From: an uncultured Bacteroidales bacterium
GTDB taxonomy: Bacteria > Bacteroidota > Bacteroidia > Bacteroidales > UBA11471
DNA length: 64,000 nucleotides
Direction: 5' to 3'
Assembly: GCA_947589325.1 (NCBI GenBank)
Contig: CANQAM010000001.1
Location: 124,001 to 188,000 of the forward strand
This document shows, in pieces, positions 42,234 through 51,917 of this stretch (within the stretch, counting starts at the first letter, position 1; every line of letters starts with the position of its first letter). Below the pieces are notes generated by a model. The model did not search any database, was not told the origin of the DNA, and worked only from the letters and a program-made list of their open reading frames with translations. The position numbers and the translations under genes were made by a program.

Positions 42234-43721
42234 TTACCGCTCGAACGTTTTGGATTTTTCGACGGCGGGAATCGTGCGCCCGTTGAGGCGTACGTTTTTC
42301 ACGTTCTGCAACACGTACGGTCGTTGGTCGCGGGGTGCGACGGCGACGTTTTCGAGCACGACGTTTTCCGCCTGCCGTATGATGACACCCTTGTCGGTGT
42401 CGGCAAGAGAGATGTTTCGCAGCTCGATGTCCTGTATCGGCATTTCCGGCAGGCCGTTGAAATAGACGGCTTTTTTCCCGCCGATGCCCGTGATGTCGCT
42501 GATGTGGATATTCCGGAATACCGGCGTGCCTTCATCTACGGCGGCGGGTCGCGGCGAGTCCGCCTCTTTCGTGGCGTAATAGAGGTCGAAAAGTATGTTT
42601 TCGTTGGCGATGTCGAACATATTGATGCGGCGGCAGAAAATGTTTTCCACTGTGCCGCCTCTGCCGCGCGTACTCTTGAAGCGCAGACCCACGTCGGTGC
42701 CGATGAACGTGCAACGGTCGATGACCACGTTGCGCACGCCGCCCGACATTTCGCTGCCCACCACGAAGCCGCCGTGTCCGTGATACACCGTGTTGTCGCG
42801 CGCTATGACGTTTTGGCACGGCCACCCTCTGCGGCGTCCGGCGGCATCTTTGCCCGACTTGATGCAGATGGCATCGTCGCCGGCGTCGAACGAACAGCCG
42901 CAGACGATTACGCGGTCGCACGACTCCACGTCGAGTGCGTCGCCGTTTTGGGCGTACCACGGGTTGATAACGGAAACGCCTTGTATCACAAGGTCTTCAC
43001 AATGCAGCGGGTGAATGCACCATGCCGGCGAATTGCGGAAAACGGCGTCTTGCAGCACCACCCGTTTGCATTCGAACAGCCGCACCATGTTGGGGCGACC
43101 TTCGCCCTCTTCGGTGGCGGCTGCGGCATTGGGGTACCACGTGTTGCCGTCGCTGCTGAGCACGCCGCCCGAAGCGACGAGCTGTTTCCATTGGCTTTCC
43201 GTGAGTTTGCCGCGCCTCACCATGCGCCACGTGCTGCCGTTGCCGTCGAACACGCCTTTTCCCGTAATGGCGATGTCGTGTGCGCCGTTGGCATAAATGG
43301 GCGAGGTGGCGTGTATCTTGCGGTTGTCCATGCTGTTGTCGTTGGGCAGCAGCGGGTATTGTGTGTGGTCGTCGGTGAACAGCACGAAGGCGTTGGCTTC
43401 GGTGTGGAGCCGCACGTTGCTCCGCAGCTCGATGGGACCCGTAATCCACAGTCCCGCCGGAATCACCACCGTGCCGCCTCCTTTGCCGTTTACGTGGCGT
43501 ATCGCCGCGTCGATAGCCTGCGTGTTGAGGGTGCCTGCGCCCGCTGTCGCGCCGAAATCGACGATGCTCACCCGATAGTCGGGAAACGTCGGCAGCGCGA
43601 CCGCCTGCATTTCAAAAGGAATATCTTGGTAGATGTCGTCGGGCAGGGGGCGTATCGCCTGTGCCCGCAAGGCTGCCGCGCCGCCTAAAAAAGTGCATAG
43701 CAGCAATACGATTTTTTTCAT
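42234..43721 (-). CDS. Secreted glycoside hydrolase family 28 (polygalacturonase-like)
   Basis: The ATG at 43721 (495 residues) starts a signal peptide ending in AALRAQ. The beta-helix begins VSIVDFGATAGAGTLNTQAI, typical of GH28. Catalytic acids are in the FDAGDDAICIKSG block, followed by the conserved YHGHGGFVVGSEMSGG and VGLRFKSTRG. GH28 enzymes hydrolyse galacturonan or rhamnogalacturonan backbones. A minus-strand TATATTTG at 43744-43751 is the likely promoter. It is transcribed alone. Endo or exo action cannot be told from the sequence. Confidence 0.93.
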   Translation of the reverse strand: MKKIVLLLCTFLGGAAALRAQAIRPLPDDIYQDIPFEMQAVALPTFPDYRVSIVDFGATAGAGTLNTQAIDAAIRHVNGKGGGTVVIPAGLWITGPIELRSNVRLHTEANAFVLFTDDHTQYPLLPNDNSMDNRKIHATSPIYANGAHDIAITGKGVFDGNGSTWRMVRRGKLTESQWKQLVASGGVLSSDGNTWYPNAAAATEEGEGRPNMVRLFECKRVVLQDAVFRNSPAWCIHPLHCEDLVIQGVSVINPWYAQNGDALDVESCDRVIVCGCSFDAGDDAICIKSGKDAAGRRRGWPCQNVIARDNTVYHGHGGFVVGSEMSGGVRNVVIDRCTFIGTDVGLRFKSTRGRGGTVENIFCRRINMFDIANENILFDLYYATKEADSPRPAAVDEGTPVFRNIHISDITGIGGKKAVYFNGLPEMPIQDIELRNISLADTDKGVIIRQAENVVLENVAVAPRDQRPYVLQNVKNVRLNGRTIPAVEKSKTFER

Positions 43722-44062
43722 GGCAGAAAATTTTTTAACAGAACAAATATAATGATTGTCAAACCGAAAAAAACAAAACGCATTGAAAATTTTTGAGAAA
43801 ACAATGAAAAAGCACCCGTTTTGTGGAAAATCTGCAAAAGTATGGGGCATTTTTGAGATATTTTGTGTAATATTGCGCCGCAAAAGCAAAAACCGCTATG
43901 TGTAATATCGTACCGCATATTCTATTTATCACTACCCCTTAGGGGGGGGGAGGTTGAACGTTTTTTCCGTATTTTTCTCGGTAGAGAATTTTTCTTGTTT
44001 TCAAGTCTGTTATTTGGCTGTGGCGAATGCGGTTTGCGCAGCGGTAAAACTATGTATATTCC
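43722..44062. other. Divergent GH28/thrA intergenic region with a G9 tract
   Basis: No gene. It holds the GH28 promoter element (43744-43751) and, 112 bases before the thrA ATG, a run of nine G (43942-43950) next to CCCCTTAGGGG. No clear TAnnTTTG element for thrA was found; TAATATTG at 43869-43876 is the nearest match. Confidence 0.5.
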
Positions 44063-46498
44063 ATGAAAGTGTTGAAATTCGGCGGAACATCGGTAGGTTC
44101 CGTGAAAAGTCTCAAAAATGTAAAACAGATAGTCGAGGCGTGCCAAGAACCCGTCATCGTGGTCGTTTCGGCATTGGGCGGCATCACCGACAAGCTGCTG
44201 GAAACCGCGCGGCAGGCAGCCGCCGGCTTGCCCGATTATGAAGACAATCTGCGCGAAATCGTCGCCCGCCACCACGACATCATCGCCGGCATCGTAGCCG
44301 AAGAGCGGCGCGACGAGGTGCGCCGGCAGACCGACAGCCTGCTCGACGAGCTGGGCAACATCTATCGCGGCGTCGCCCTTATCCGCGACCTCTCGGTGAA
44401 GACGCAAAACATCATCGTGAGCTACGGCGAGCGGCTGTCGTCGTTCATCATCAGCCGCGTCATCGACGGTGCGGAACATTACGACTCGCGCGCGTTCATC
44501 AAGACCGAAGCGCAGTTCGAGAAAAACATCGTCGATTTCGAAACCACCAACCGCCTGATACGCGAAGTCTTCGCCATGCTGCCGCAGGTGGCGCTCGTGC
44601 CCGGATTCATTTCTTCCGACAGCCGCACCGGCGAGATAACCAATCTCGGACGGGGCGGTTCCGACTACACCGCCGCCATTCTGGCTGCCGCTCTCGATGC
44701 CTCCCGCCTCGAAATCTGGACCGACGTCGATGGTTTTATGACCGCCGACCCCCGCGTCATCAACAACACTTACGTCATCGAACGCCTCTCTTTCATCGAG
44801 GCAATGGAGCTTTGCAACTTCGGCGCCAAAGTGATATATCCCCCTACGATATATCCCGTTTACCACAAGAACATTCCTATCGTTATCAAAAATACGTTCA
44901 ACCCCGAGGCTCCCGGAACGCTGATTACCGAAACCGTCAGCCGTACCGACGGAAAAGCCATCAAGGGCATTTCGTCGATTAACGATACCTGCCTTATCAC
45001 CGTGTCAGGTCTGGGCATGGTGGGCGTCATCGGCGTCAATCGCCGCATTTTCACGGCGTTGGCGCAATCGGGTATCAGTGTGTTTTTAGTGTCGCAAGCC
45101 GCCTCCGAAAACAATACTTCGATTGCCGTGCGCAATGCCGATGCCGACCGCGCTATTGCCGTGCTCGACAAAGAGTTCGCCCACGAAATAGAGATGGGCG
45201 AGATGAGCGAAGCCCACGCCGAACGCGATTTGGCGACCGTCGCTATCGTGGGCGAAAACATGAAGCACACGCCGGGTATCGCCGGAAAACTGTTCAACAC
45301 GTTAGGACGCAACGGTATAAACGTCATCGCCTGCGCACAGGGCGCATCGGAAACGAACATTTCATTTGTCATCGCACTGGGCAGTCTGCGCAAGGCGCTC
45401 AATGTGATACACGACTCGTTCTTCCTCTCCGACACGCAGGTGCTGAACGTGTTTATCACGGGCATCGGTCTGGTGGGCAGCAACCTGCTCGAACAGATAC
45501 GCAGCCAGCAGCCCCGCCTGCTGAAAGAAAAATCGCTGCGCATCAACATCGTAGGGTTGGCAAATTCCCGTCAGGCGATTTTCTGCCGCGAAGGCATTTC
45601 GCTCGACAATTACGAAGAACAGCTGAAAGCCTCGCCGGTGAAAAGCACGCCCGAGACGATTCGCGATGCGGTGATACAGATGAACATTTTTAACTCGGTT
45701 TTCGTCGATTGCACGGCAAGCCCCGAAATCGCCGCCATTTATCAGGAGCTGCTCGACCACAATGTGTCGGTGGTGGCTGCCAACAAGGTGGCGGCAGCGT
45801 CGGACTATGAAAACTACGCGCTGCTGAAACAGACCGCCCGCCGCCGCGATGTGAAGTTTCTTTTCGAAACCAACGTGGGTGCGGGTCTGCCCATCATCAA
45901 TACCATTAACAGCCTGATAAACAGCGGCGACACGATACTCAAAATCGAAGCCGTCGTGTCGGGAACGCTGAATTACATTTTCAATGTGTTGAGCGAGGAG
46001 GTGCCGTTGAGCCGCGCCATACGCATGGCGCAGGAGGCGGGGTACAGCGAGCCCGACCCGCGCGTCGATTTGAGCGGACAAGACGTGCTGCGCAAGCTCG
46101 TCATTCTCGCCCGCGAGGCGGGATACCGCATCGAGCAGTCCGACGTCGAAAAAGAGCTTTTCGTTCCCGACAAATATTTTCAAGGCACGCTCGAAAACTT
46201 CTGGAAGCACATTCCCGAACTCGATGCCGAGTTCGAGCAGCGCCGCCGCGAAGTGGCGGTGCAGGGCAAGCGCTTCCGTTTCGTCGCCTCCCTCCGCAAC
46301 GGCAAGACACGTATCGGCTTGCAGGCGATAGGGCGCGAACACCCCTTCTACGAACTCGAAGGCAGCAACAACGTGATACTGATAACGACCGCCCGCTACA
46401 ACGAATACCCCATGATTATCAAGGGATACGGCGCTGGCGCACCCGTTACGGCGGCAGGTGTGTTCGCCGACATCATCAGCATTGCGAACATTCGATAA
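44063..46498 (+). CDS. thrA: Bifunctional aspartokinase/homoserine dehydrogenase I
   Basis: An 811-residue fused enzyme. Residues 1-290 are the aspartokinase, with KFGGTSVGS, the GFISSDSRTGEITNLGRGGSDYTA block and a DVDGFMTADPR stretch. Two ACT-type regulatory domains follow (about 305-455). The homoserine dehydrogenase (about 460-811) begins VFITGIGLVGSNLLEQI and contains SGTLNYIFNVLSEEV and GYSEPDPRVDLSGQDVLRK. It catalyses the first and third steps from aspartate to threonine. It is followed by a mutase-like gene after 12 bases. Confidence 0.98.
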   Translation: MKVLKFGGTSVGSVKSLKNVKQIVEACQEPVIVVVSALGGITDKLLETARQAAAGLPDYEDNLREIVARHHDIIAGIVAEERRDEVRRQTDSLLDELGNIYRGVALIRDLSVKTQNIIVSYGERLSSFIISRVIDGAEHYDSRAFIKTEAQFEKNIVDFETTNRLIREVFAMLPQVALVPGFISSDSRTGEITNLGRGGSDYTAAILAAALDASRLEIWTDVDGFMTADPRVINNTYVIERLSFIEAMELCNFGAKVIYPPTIYPVYHKNIPIVIKNTFNPEAPGTLITETVSRTDGKAIKGISSINDTCLITVSGLGMVGVIGVNRRIFTALAQSGISVFLVSQAASENNTSIAVRNADADRAIAVLDKEFAHEIEMGEMSEAHAERDLATVAIVGENMKHTPGIAGKLFNTLGRNGINVIACAQGASETNISFVIALGSLRKALNVIHDSFFLSDTQVLNVFITGIGLVGSNLLEQIRSQQPRLLKEKSLRINIVGLANSRQAIFCREGISLDNYEEQLKASPVKSTPETIRDAVIQMNIFNSVFVDCTASPEIAAIYQELLDHNVSVVAANKVAAASDYENYALLKQTARRRDVKFLFETNVGAGLPIINTINSLINSGDTILKIEAVVSGTLNYIFNVLSEEVPLSRAIRMAQEAGYSEPDPRVDLSGQDVLRKLVILAREAGYRIEQSDVEKELFVPDKYFQGTLENFWKHIPELDAEFEQRRREVAVQGKRFRFVASLRNGKTRIGLQAIGREHPFYELEGSNNVILITTARYNEYPMIIKGYGAGAPVTAAGVFADIISIANIR

Positions 46499-46510
46499 AA
46501 GACCGGAAAC

Positions 46511-47728
46511 ATGAAATACATTATCGTTTTGGGCGACGGTATGGCAGACGAGCCGATACCCGCATTGGGCGGCAAGACCCCTTTGCAGGCTGCCGATACG
46601 CCCGCTATGGACTGGCTGGCGGCGCACGGACGCTGCGGCCGCCTCAACACCGTGCCCGACGGTTTCGAGCCGGGCAGCGAAATTGCCAACATGGCGATTC
46701 TCGGCTACGACCTGCCGACGGTATTCGAGGGGCGCGGCTCGCTCGAAGCTGCCAGCATGGGCATCGATATCGCCTCCGACGAAATGGCGATGCGCTGCAA
46801 TCTGATTTGCATCGAAGACGGCAAAATAAAAAACCACTCGGCGGGACACATTTCCAACGAGGAGGCGGCAGAACTGATAGCCTACCTGCAAAAAGAGCTG
46901 GGCGGCGGAGCGGTGAATTTCTTTCCGGGCGTTTCGTACCGCCACCTGCTGAAAATCAAAGGCGGCAACAAAGCCCTAAAATGCACCCCGCCGCACGACG
47001 TGCCCGGCACGCCTTTTTGCGACGTGCTCGTGCGTCCGCTCGATGCCGCAGCCGAGCCGACCGCCGCGCTGCTCAACCGCCTGATTCTGCGCTCGCAAAC
47101 GCTGCTCCCGCTGCACCCCGTAAACCTGCGCCGCAAAGAGCAGGGCAAGGACATGGCAAACAGCATTTGGCCGTGGTCGCCCGGCTACAAGCCCCGCATG
47201 GCGACGCTTTCGGCGCGCTACGGAATAGGGCGGGGGGCGGTCATTTCGGCGGTAGACCTTATCAAGGGCATCGGCGTGTATGCCGGACTGCGCCCCATTG
47301 CCGTACCCGGCGCCACCGGTCTTTACGATACCAATTACGAAGGCAAGGCAGCAGCCGCCATCGAGGCGCTGCGCACCGACGATTTCGTGTATCTGCACGT
47401 CGAAGCCAGCGACGAGGCGGGGCACGAAGGCGATGCCGACCTCAAAAAACTGACGGTCGAATACCTCGACCACCGCATATTGCAGCCGCTGCTCGACGCC
47501 GCCGACAGCTTCGGCGAGCCGCTCACCATCGCCCTGCTGCCCGACCACCCGACGCCCTGCCGGCTCCGCACCCACACGGCGGCGGCGATACCGTTCGTCA
47601 TTTACAAGCCGGGTGAGGCGCCCGACGCCGTGCAAAAGTACGACGAGTTCAGTGTGGCAGGCGGTTACTACGGTACGCTTTCGGGCGACCAATTCATGCA
47701 GGCGCTCTTCGCCGCACCCGGAAAGTAA
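46511..47728 (+). CDS. iPGM/alkaline-phosphatase-superfamily protein in the thr operon, candidate homoserine kinase
   Basis: A 405-residue protein of the cofactor-independent phosphoglycerate mutase superfamily (archaeal-type ApgM). It opens MKYIIVLGDGMADEPIPALG with the metal Asp, and the metal-binding HVEASDEAGHEGD and LLPDHPTPC blocks are present. The gene sits between thrA and thrC, where thrB is expected, and no GHMP-type ThrB is seen in the window. I recall earlier annotation efforts calling this group a predicted functional analogue of homoserine kinase. Both that and a glycolytic role are open from sequence alone. It is 12 bases from thrA. Confidence 0.85.
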   Translation: MKYIIVLGDGMADEPIPALGGKTPLQAADTPAMDWLAAHGRCGRLNTVPDGFEPGSEIANMAILGYDLPTVFEGRGSLEAASMGIDIASDEMAMRCNLICIEDGKIKNHSAGHISNEEAAELIAYLQKELGGGAVNFFPGVSYRHLLKIKGGNKALKCTPPHDVPGTPFCDVLVRPLDAAAEPTAALLNRLILRSQTLLPLHPVNLRRKEQGKDMANSIWPWSPGYKPRMATLSARYGIGRGAVISAVDLIKGIGVYAGLRPIAVPGATGLYDTNYEGKAAAAIEALRTDDFVYLHVEASDEAGHEGDADLKKLTVEYLDHRILQPLLDAADSFGEPLTIALLPDHPTPCRLRTHTAAAIPFVIYKPGEAPDAVQKYDEFSVAGGYYGTLSGDQFMQALFAAPGK

Positions 47729-47794
47729 CGGTATTTCACGGTATAAACAGGTTCACCGGCTCGGCAAGAAAAATGGAATTTTGATACATTTTTT

Positions 47795-47824
47795 TTTGAT
47801 ATTCGATAAAAATGTTTATCTTTG
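47795..47824 (+). promoter_or_regulatory. Internal promoter for thrC
   Basis: TTTG (47795-47798), 18-base spacer, TATCTTTG (47817-47824), in the 169-base gap before thrC. thrC can be expressed apart from thrA. Confidence 0.65.
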
Positions 47825-47897
47825 CGCTAAGACGGGCGGCAAAATGGTCGCTATAAAACGGCAAAATGCCGTCCGCACAAATATTTGAAATCGTATC

Positions 47898-49202
47898 ATG
47901 CTATATTACAGTACCAATAAGCAATCGCCTGCCGTTGCGCTCGAAGAAGCCGTCGTGCGCGGACTTGCACCCGACAAAGGTTTGTATATGCCCGAGCGCA
48001 TCAAAACCCTGCCTCCCGCCTTTTACCACAACATGGGCGAAATGTCTTTTCAGGAAATTTCGTTCATCGTGGCCGAAGCCTTTTTCGGCGAAGATATGGA
48101 GGCGGATATTCTCAAAAACATCGTTTACGACACGCTCCGTTTCGACGTCCCGTTAGTGCGGGTGCACGACTCCATATACAGCCTCGAACTCTTCCATGGT
48201 CCGACGCTGGCGTTCAAAGATGTCGGCGCGCGGTTTATGGCGCGGCTGCTGGGATATTTCATACGGAAAGAGGGGCGTCGTGAGGTGAATGTGCTCGTCG
48301 CCACCTCGGGCGATACCGGCAGCGCGGTGGCAAACGGATTCCTCGATGTCGAGGGAATACACGTTTATGTGCTCTATCCGAAAGGAAAAGTCAGCGAAAT
48401 ACAGGAAAAACAGTTTACGACGCTGGGCAAAAACATCACCGCGCTCGAAATTGACGGCACCTTCGACGACTGTCAGGCGCTGGTGAAGAATGCCTTTATG
48501 GACGAGGAGCTCAATCGCAAGATGGCGCTCACGTCGGCAAACTCTATCAACGTCGCCCGCTTCCTGCCGCAGGCGTTTTACTACTTCTACGCCTATGCGC
48601 AGCTCGAAAAACAGGACGCTGCCCGCGAGGTGGTGATATGCGTGCCGAGCGGCAATTTCGGAAATATTACGGCGGGGCTTTTCGCCAAGCGTATGGGCTT
48701 GCCCGTAAAACGCTTCATCGCCGCCAACAACCGGAACGACATATTCTATCAATACCTGCGCACGGGAGAATATTCGCCCCGACCCTCCGTGCCGACGCTT
48801 GCCAATGCGATGGACGTGGGCGCGCCGAGCAACTTCGCCCGCGTGCTCGACCTCTACGGCGGTTCGCACGAAGCCGTTTGCGCCGATATTTCCGGCGCCG
48901 CCTATACCGACGAACAGATACGGGAAACCCTTGCCGACGTCTACCGCCGCCACCATTACCTGCTCGACCCGCACGGCACCTGCGGCTATCGCGCGCTGGC
49001 AGAGGGATTGCAAGCCGGCGAGACGGGCGTATTCCTCGAAACGGCGCACCCCGCGAAATTCATCGACCGCGTGGAGCCGATTATCGGCGAGCGCGTGGCG
49101 ATACCCGACACCTTGCAGCGCTTTATGCAGGGCACAAAACAGAGCATACCGCTGCCCTCCGATTTCGTACACTTCAAGCGCTATCTTCTCGGTCGTCGAT
49201 AG
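47898..49202 (+). CDS. thrC: Threonine synthase
   Basis: A 434-residue PLP enzyme. The PLP Lys lies in GPTLAFKDVGARFMARLL, followed by VLVATSGDTGSAVANGF and the CVPSGNFGNITAGLFAKRMG phosphate loop. It converts O-phosphohomoserine to threonine, the step after homoserine phosphorylation. Last gene of the thr cluster, with its own promoter and a strong terminator. Confidence 0.97.
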   Translation: MLYYSTNKQSPAVALEEAVVRGLAPDKGLYMPERIKTLPPAFYHNMGEMSFQEISFIVAEAFFGEDMEADILKNIVYDTLRFDVPLVRVHDSIYSLELFHGPTLAFKDVGARFMARLLGYFIRKEGRREVNVLVATSGDTGSAVANGFLDVEGIHVYVLYPKGKVSEIQEKQFTTLGKNITALEIDGTFDDCQALVKNAFMDEELNRKMALTSANSINVARFLPQAFYYFYAYAQLEKQDAAREVVICVPSGNFGNITAGLFAKRMGLPVKRFIAANNRNDIFYQYLRTGEYSPRPSVPTLANAMDVGAPSNFARVLDLYGGSHEAVCADISGAAYTDEQIRETLADVYRRHHYLLDPHGTCGYRALAEGLQAGETGVFLETAHPAKFIDRVEPIIGERVAIPDTLQRFMQGTKQSIPLPSDFVHFKRYLLGRR

Positions 49203-49217
49203 GCGAAACGATATAAT

Positions 49218-49252
49218 AAAACAGCGCACCCGTTTTTCGGGTGCGCTGTTTT
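49218..49252. terminator. Terminator after thrC
   Basis: AAAACAGCGCACCCG pairs with CGGGTGCGCTGTTTT over a 5-base T loop, followed by a T run. Confidence 0.92.
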
Positions 49253-49268
49253 TCGTATAGAAAGGTGC

Positions 49269-49382
49269 TTAACGGTAGTAAGCTAACAAAGTCGTTATGC
49301 AGATGATGACGATGCCTATCCATATTATGCATACGACGATAGCAGTAATCAGGCAGCCGTCCTTCCGCGGCGTTCGGTTCAG
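49269..49382 (-). CDS. Possible 37-residue membrane peptide without an ATG
   Basis: Eight bases after the GH29 stop one frame encodes RTPRKDGCLITAIVVCIIWI followed by GIVIICITTLLAYYR and a TAA. This is a basic flank plus a 25-residue hydrophobic helix, like a small single-pass membrane protein. An in-frame TGA precedes it and the only candidate starts are CTG codons, so the start is doubtful. It may be a decayed gene, a non-canonical start, or chance. The overlapping track ORF 49174-49386 uses another frame and looks spurious. Confidence 0.3.
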   Translation of the reverse strand: MNRTPRKDGCLITAIVVCIIWIGIVIICITTLLAYYR

Positions 49383-49390
49383 TCAAGTAG

Positions 49391-50680
49391 CTAAATGGCG
49401 ATTTCTACAATCGAATCTACTTCGTCGGCATGCTCGGGCAATTGCAAAGTGAGGCATTTTGTTTTCCTGTCGTACTGCCAGCCGCATTTTTCGCCGGTGA
49501 GAAGATATACCGATTTCGGCCGTTTCGGCAGAGCGACGGAAATGGTCGTAACGGCACGGTCGAGCACGTGAAGAAAAATTCGGTTATCGGTTTGCGTGGA
49601 TACGCCCCATTTTTCGGAAAAAGGTCCGGCGACAGTATTGTAAATGCTTTTGCCGTACTGGCTCAGCCATGCACCGATTCCGCGCAGGCGGTCGATTGAC
49701 GCGGCGGGAAGCTCTCCGTTCGGCTGTGGCCCGATGTTGAGAAGCAGGTTGCTGCCTTTTCCGGCAGCCCGCACAATCAGAGTTATCAATTCTTCGGTGG
49801 ATTTGTAATTGGTGTCGCTTACCTTGTAGCCCCACATTCCATTCATCGTTTGACACATTTCCAACGGCAAACGGCTGATTTCCTGCCCCGAAAGTCCCGC
49901 CGTATTTTCGCCGGGCAGATCGCGCTCGAACATTTGGAAATCTTCACCTTCCAGCGGCAGAAGGTGATGGTTGTTGCCGATGAGCAACTCCGGCCGGATT
50001 GAATGGGCATAGTTGTATAATTCGGTTATCCGCCAGTCGAAATTTTTAGAATCATGATCCCAGTAGCCGTCGAACCAAAGCGCGCCGATTGGGCCGTATT
50101 GTGTCAGCAGTTCGTGAATCTGCCGTTTCATAAAGCCGAAATAACTTTCGTAGTCGGGGTGTGGCGTGCGTCCCGTGCGGATTCCCGACCCGCCGATAGG
50201 GTAATCCTCTCGTATCCAGTCGAGCAGGGAATAATAAAGATGCAGCCGTATTCCTTCCTCTTGGCAGGCTTCGGAGAGCTCTTTCAACACGTCGCGGCCG
50301 AAAGGGGTGGCACGGACTATGTTGTAGTCGCTTTCTGCCGTATTCCACATGGAAAATCCGTCGTGGTGCCGCGATGTGAATGTAATGTATTTTGCACCGG
50401 ACTCTTTGATGAGCCGTACCCATTCGCTGGCATCGAACCGGTGCGGATAGAAAGCATCGGCGGCTTTGGCATATTCATCTTTGTTGATGCCGTCATTCAA
50501 GTACCATTCCCCTTGGGCGAATGTGCTGTATATACCCCAGTGAATGAAGATGCCGAAGCGGAAACCCTCGAATTCAGTGCGCTTCTCCATGTTTTCTTTT
50601 GTCGGTTGATAGGCTGCATATAGCGGTGCAGTAACCGTTGCGAACAGCAAAAGCGGTAAAATAAATTTCTTTATCATCAT
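49391..50680 (-). CDS. Secreted glycoside hydrolase family 29 (alpha-L-fucosidase)
   Basis: The ATG at 50680 (429 residues; a second ATG is the next codon) starts a signal peptide ending in APLYAA. The GH29 pattern is clear: GIFIHWGIYST, KYITFTSRHHDGFSMW, and the nucleophile Asp in ALWFDGYWDHD. It releases terminal fucose from glycans such as host glycoproteins or rhamnogalacturonan side chains. No partner genes or SusC/SusD adjoin. The acid/base residue is not conserved within this family and was not assigned. Confidence 0.92.
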   Translation of the reverse strand: MMIKKFILPLLLFATVTAPLYAAYQPTKENMEKRTEFEGFRFGIFIHWGIYSTFAQGEWYLNDGINKDEYAKAADAFYPHRFDASEWVRLIKESGAKYITFTSRHHDGFSMWNTAESDYNIVRATPFGRDVLKELSEACQEEGIRLHLYYSLLDWIREDYPIGGSGIRTGRTPHPDYESYFGFMKRQIHELLTQYGPIGALWFDGYWDHDSKNFDWRITELYNYAHSIRPELLIGNNHHLLPLEGEDFQMFERDLPGENTAGLSGQEISRLPLEMCQTMNGMWGYKVSDTNYKSTEELITLIVRAAGKGSNLLLNIGPQPNGELPAASIDRLRGIGAWLSQYGKSIYNTVAGPFSEKWGVSTQTDNRIFLHVLDRAVTTISVALPKRPKSVYLLTGEKCGWQYDRKTKCLTLQLPEHADEVDSIVEIAI

Positions 50681-50914
50681 GTTCGTTTTTGTGTATTGTA
50701 ACTTTTGGAAACATTCGGCGGGCGTCGTATGAAAATGCCGTTCGACAGCAATGGCCGGCCTCATGCATCGAAGTGCAAATATATGATTTTTTCGATATTA
50801 TTACAAAGGCATGGATATTTAATGATACAAATCGTACACAGAAAGATTTTTGCACAGTCGGTGCAGTAGAATTTCTCGACAATTTTATTACCTTTGCTCG
50901 TATAAATACGAATT

Positions 50915-51757
50915 ATGAAATACATCGGTGCACACGTCAGCGCGACGGGCGGTGTGGAAAACGCCCCCGAAAATGCGCATCGGATAGGAGCGACGGCTTT
51001 CGCGCTCTTTACGAAAAATCAACGTCAGTGGTTTTCGTCGCCCTTGTCGGCAGAGAGCATACAACTTTTCAAGGAGCGGTGTGCGGCATACGGCTACACG
51101 GCGGCGCAGATACTGCCGCACGACAGTTACCTCATCAATCTGGGACACCCGCAGGAAGAGGGGTTGGCGAAGTCGCGCGCCGCGTTTCTCGACGAAATGC
51201 AGCGGTGCGAGCAGTTAGGGCTGTCGCTGCTGAATTTCCACCCGGGTTCGCACCTGCGTGAAATCTCCGTCGAGGCGTGCCTCGACCGCATCGCCGAGTC
51301 CATCAACCGGACGCTCGACAAGACGTCGGGCGTTACGGCGGTCATCGAAAACACGGCGGGGCAAGGCTCCAACGTGGGCTTCCTGTTCGAACATCTGGCA
51401 TACATCATCGACAAGGTCGAGGACAAAAGCCGCGTCGGCGTCTGCATCGACACCTGCCACACGCTGGCCGCCGGTTACGACCTGATAACCCCCGAAGGCT
51501 TCGAGCAGACCTTCCGGCAACTGGACGAAATCGTGGGATTGAAATACCTGCGGGGTATGCACATCAACGATTCCAAGAAAGGGCTTGCCTCTCATATCGA
51601 TCGCCACGAGGTGCTGCGCGAGGGCGAGTTGGGAGCGCCGTTGTTCGAGCGCATCATGCGCGACGCCCGTTTCGAGGGCATTCCGCTGATTCTCGAAACG
51701 CCCGACGAAGAGCGGTGGAGCGAAGAAATCGCGTGGCTTAAAAGCCTTTGCCGCTGA
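50915..51757 (+). CDS. nfo: Endonuclease IV
   Basis: A 280-residue TIM-barrel AP endonuclease. The zinc ligands are visible in order: [61 protein letters not shown] and LILETPDEE. It cleaves the strand 5' of abasic sites in base excision repair. A TACCTTTG at 50889-50896 lies just upstream. Transcribed alone. Confidence 0.98.
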   Translation: MKYIGAHVSATGGVENAPENAHRIGATAFALFTKNQRQWFSSPLSAESIQLFKERCAAYGYTAAQILPHDSYLINLGHPQEEGLAKSRAAFLDEMQRCEQLGLSLLNFHPGSHLREISVEACLDRIAESINRTLDKTSGVTAVIENTAGQGSNVGFLFEHLAYIIDKVEDKSRVGVCIDTCHTLAAGYDLITPEGFEQTFRQLDEIVGLKYLRGMHINDSKKGLASHIDRHEVLREGELGAPLFERIMRDARFEGIPLILETPDEERWSEEIAWLKSLCR

Positions 51758-51917
51758 CGGTTTTGCCTGAAAAAGAAACGGTTTCTACCGGACAGGGAAA
51801 AGTTAATTTTACTTGACGGTATCAAAATCGTTATGAAAAATATCAAAATAAAAGAAATAGCCCCCTTTTTATAGAGTTTCTTTGCATAACTACCATGAAA
51901 TCAAATAATTCTTATAT

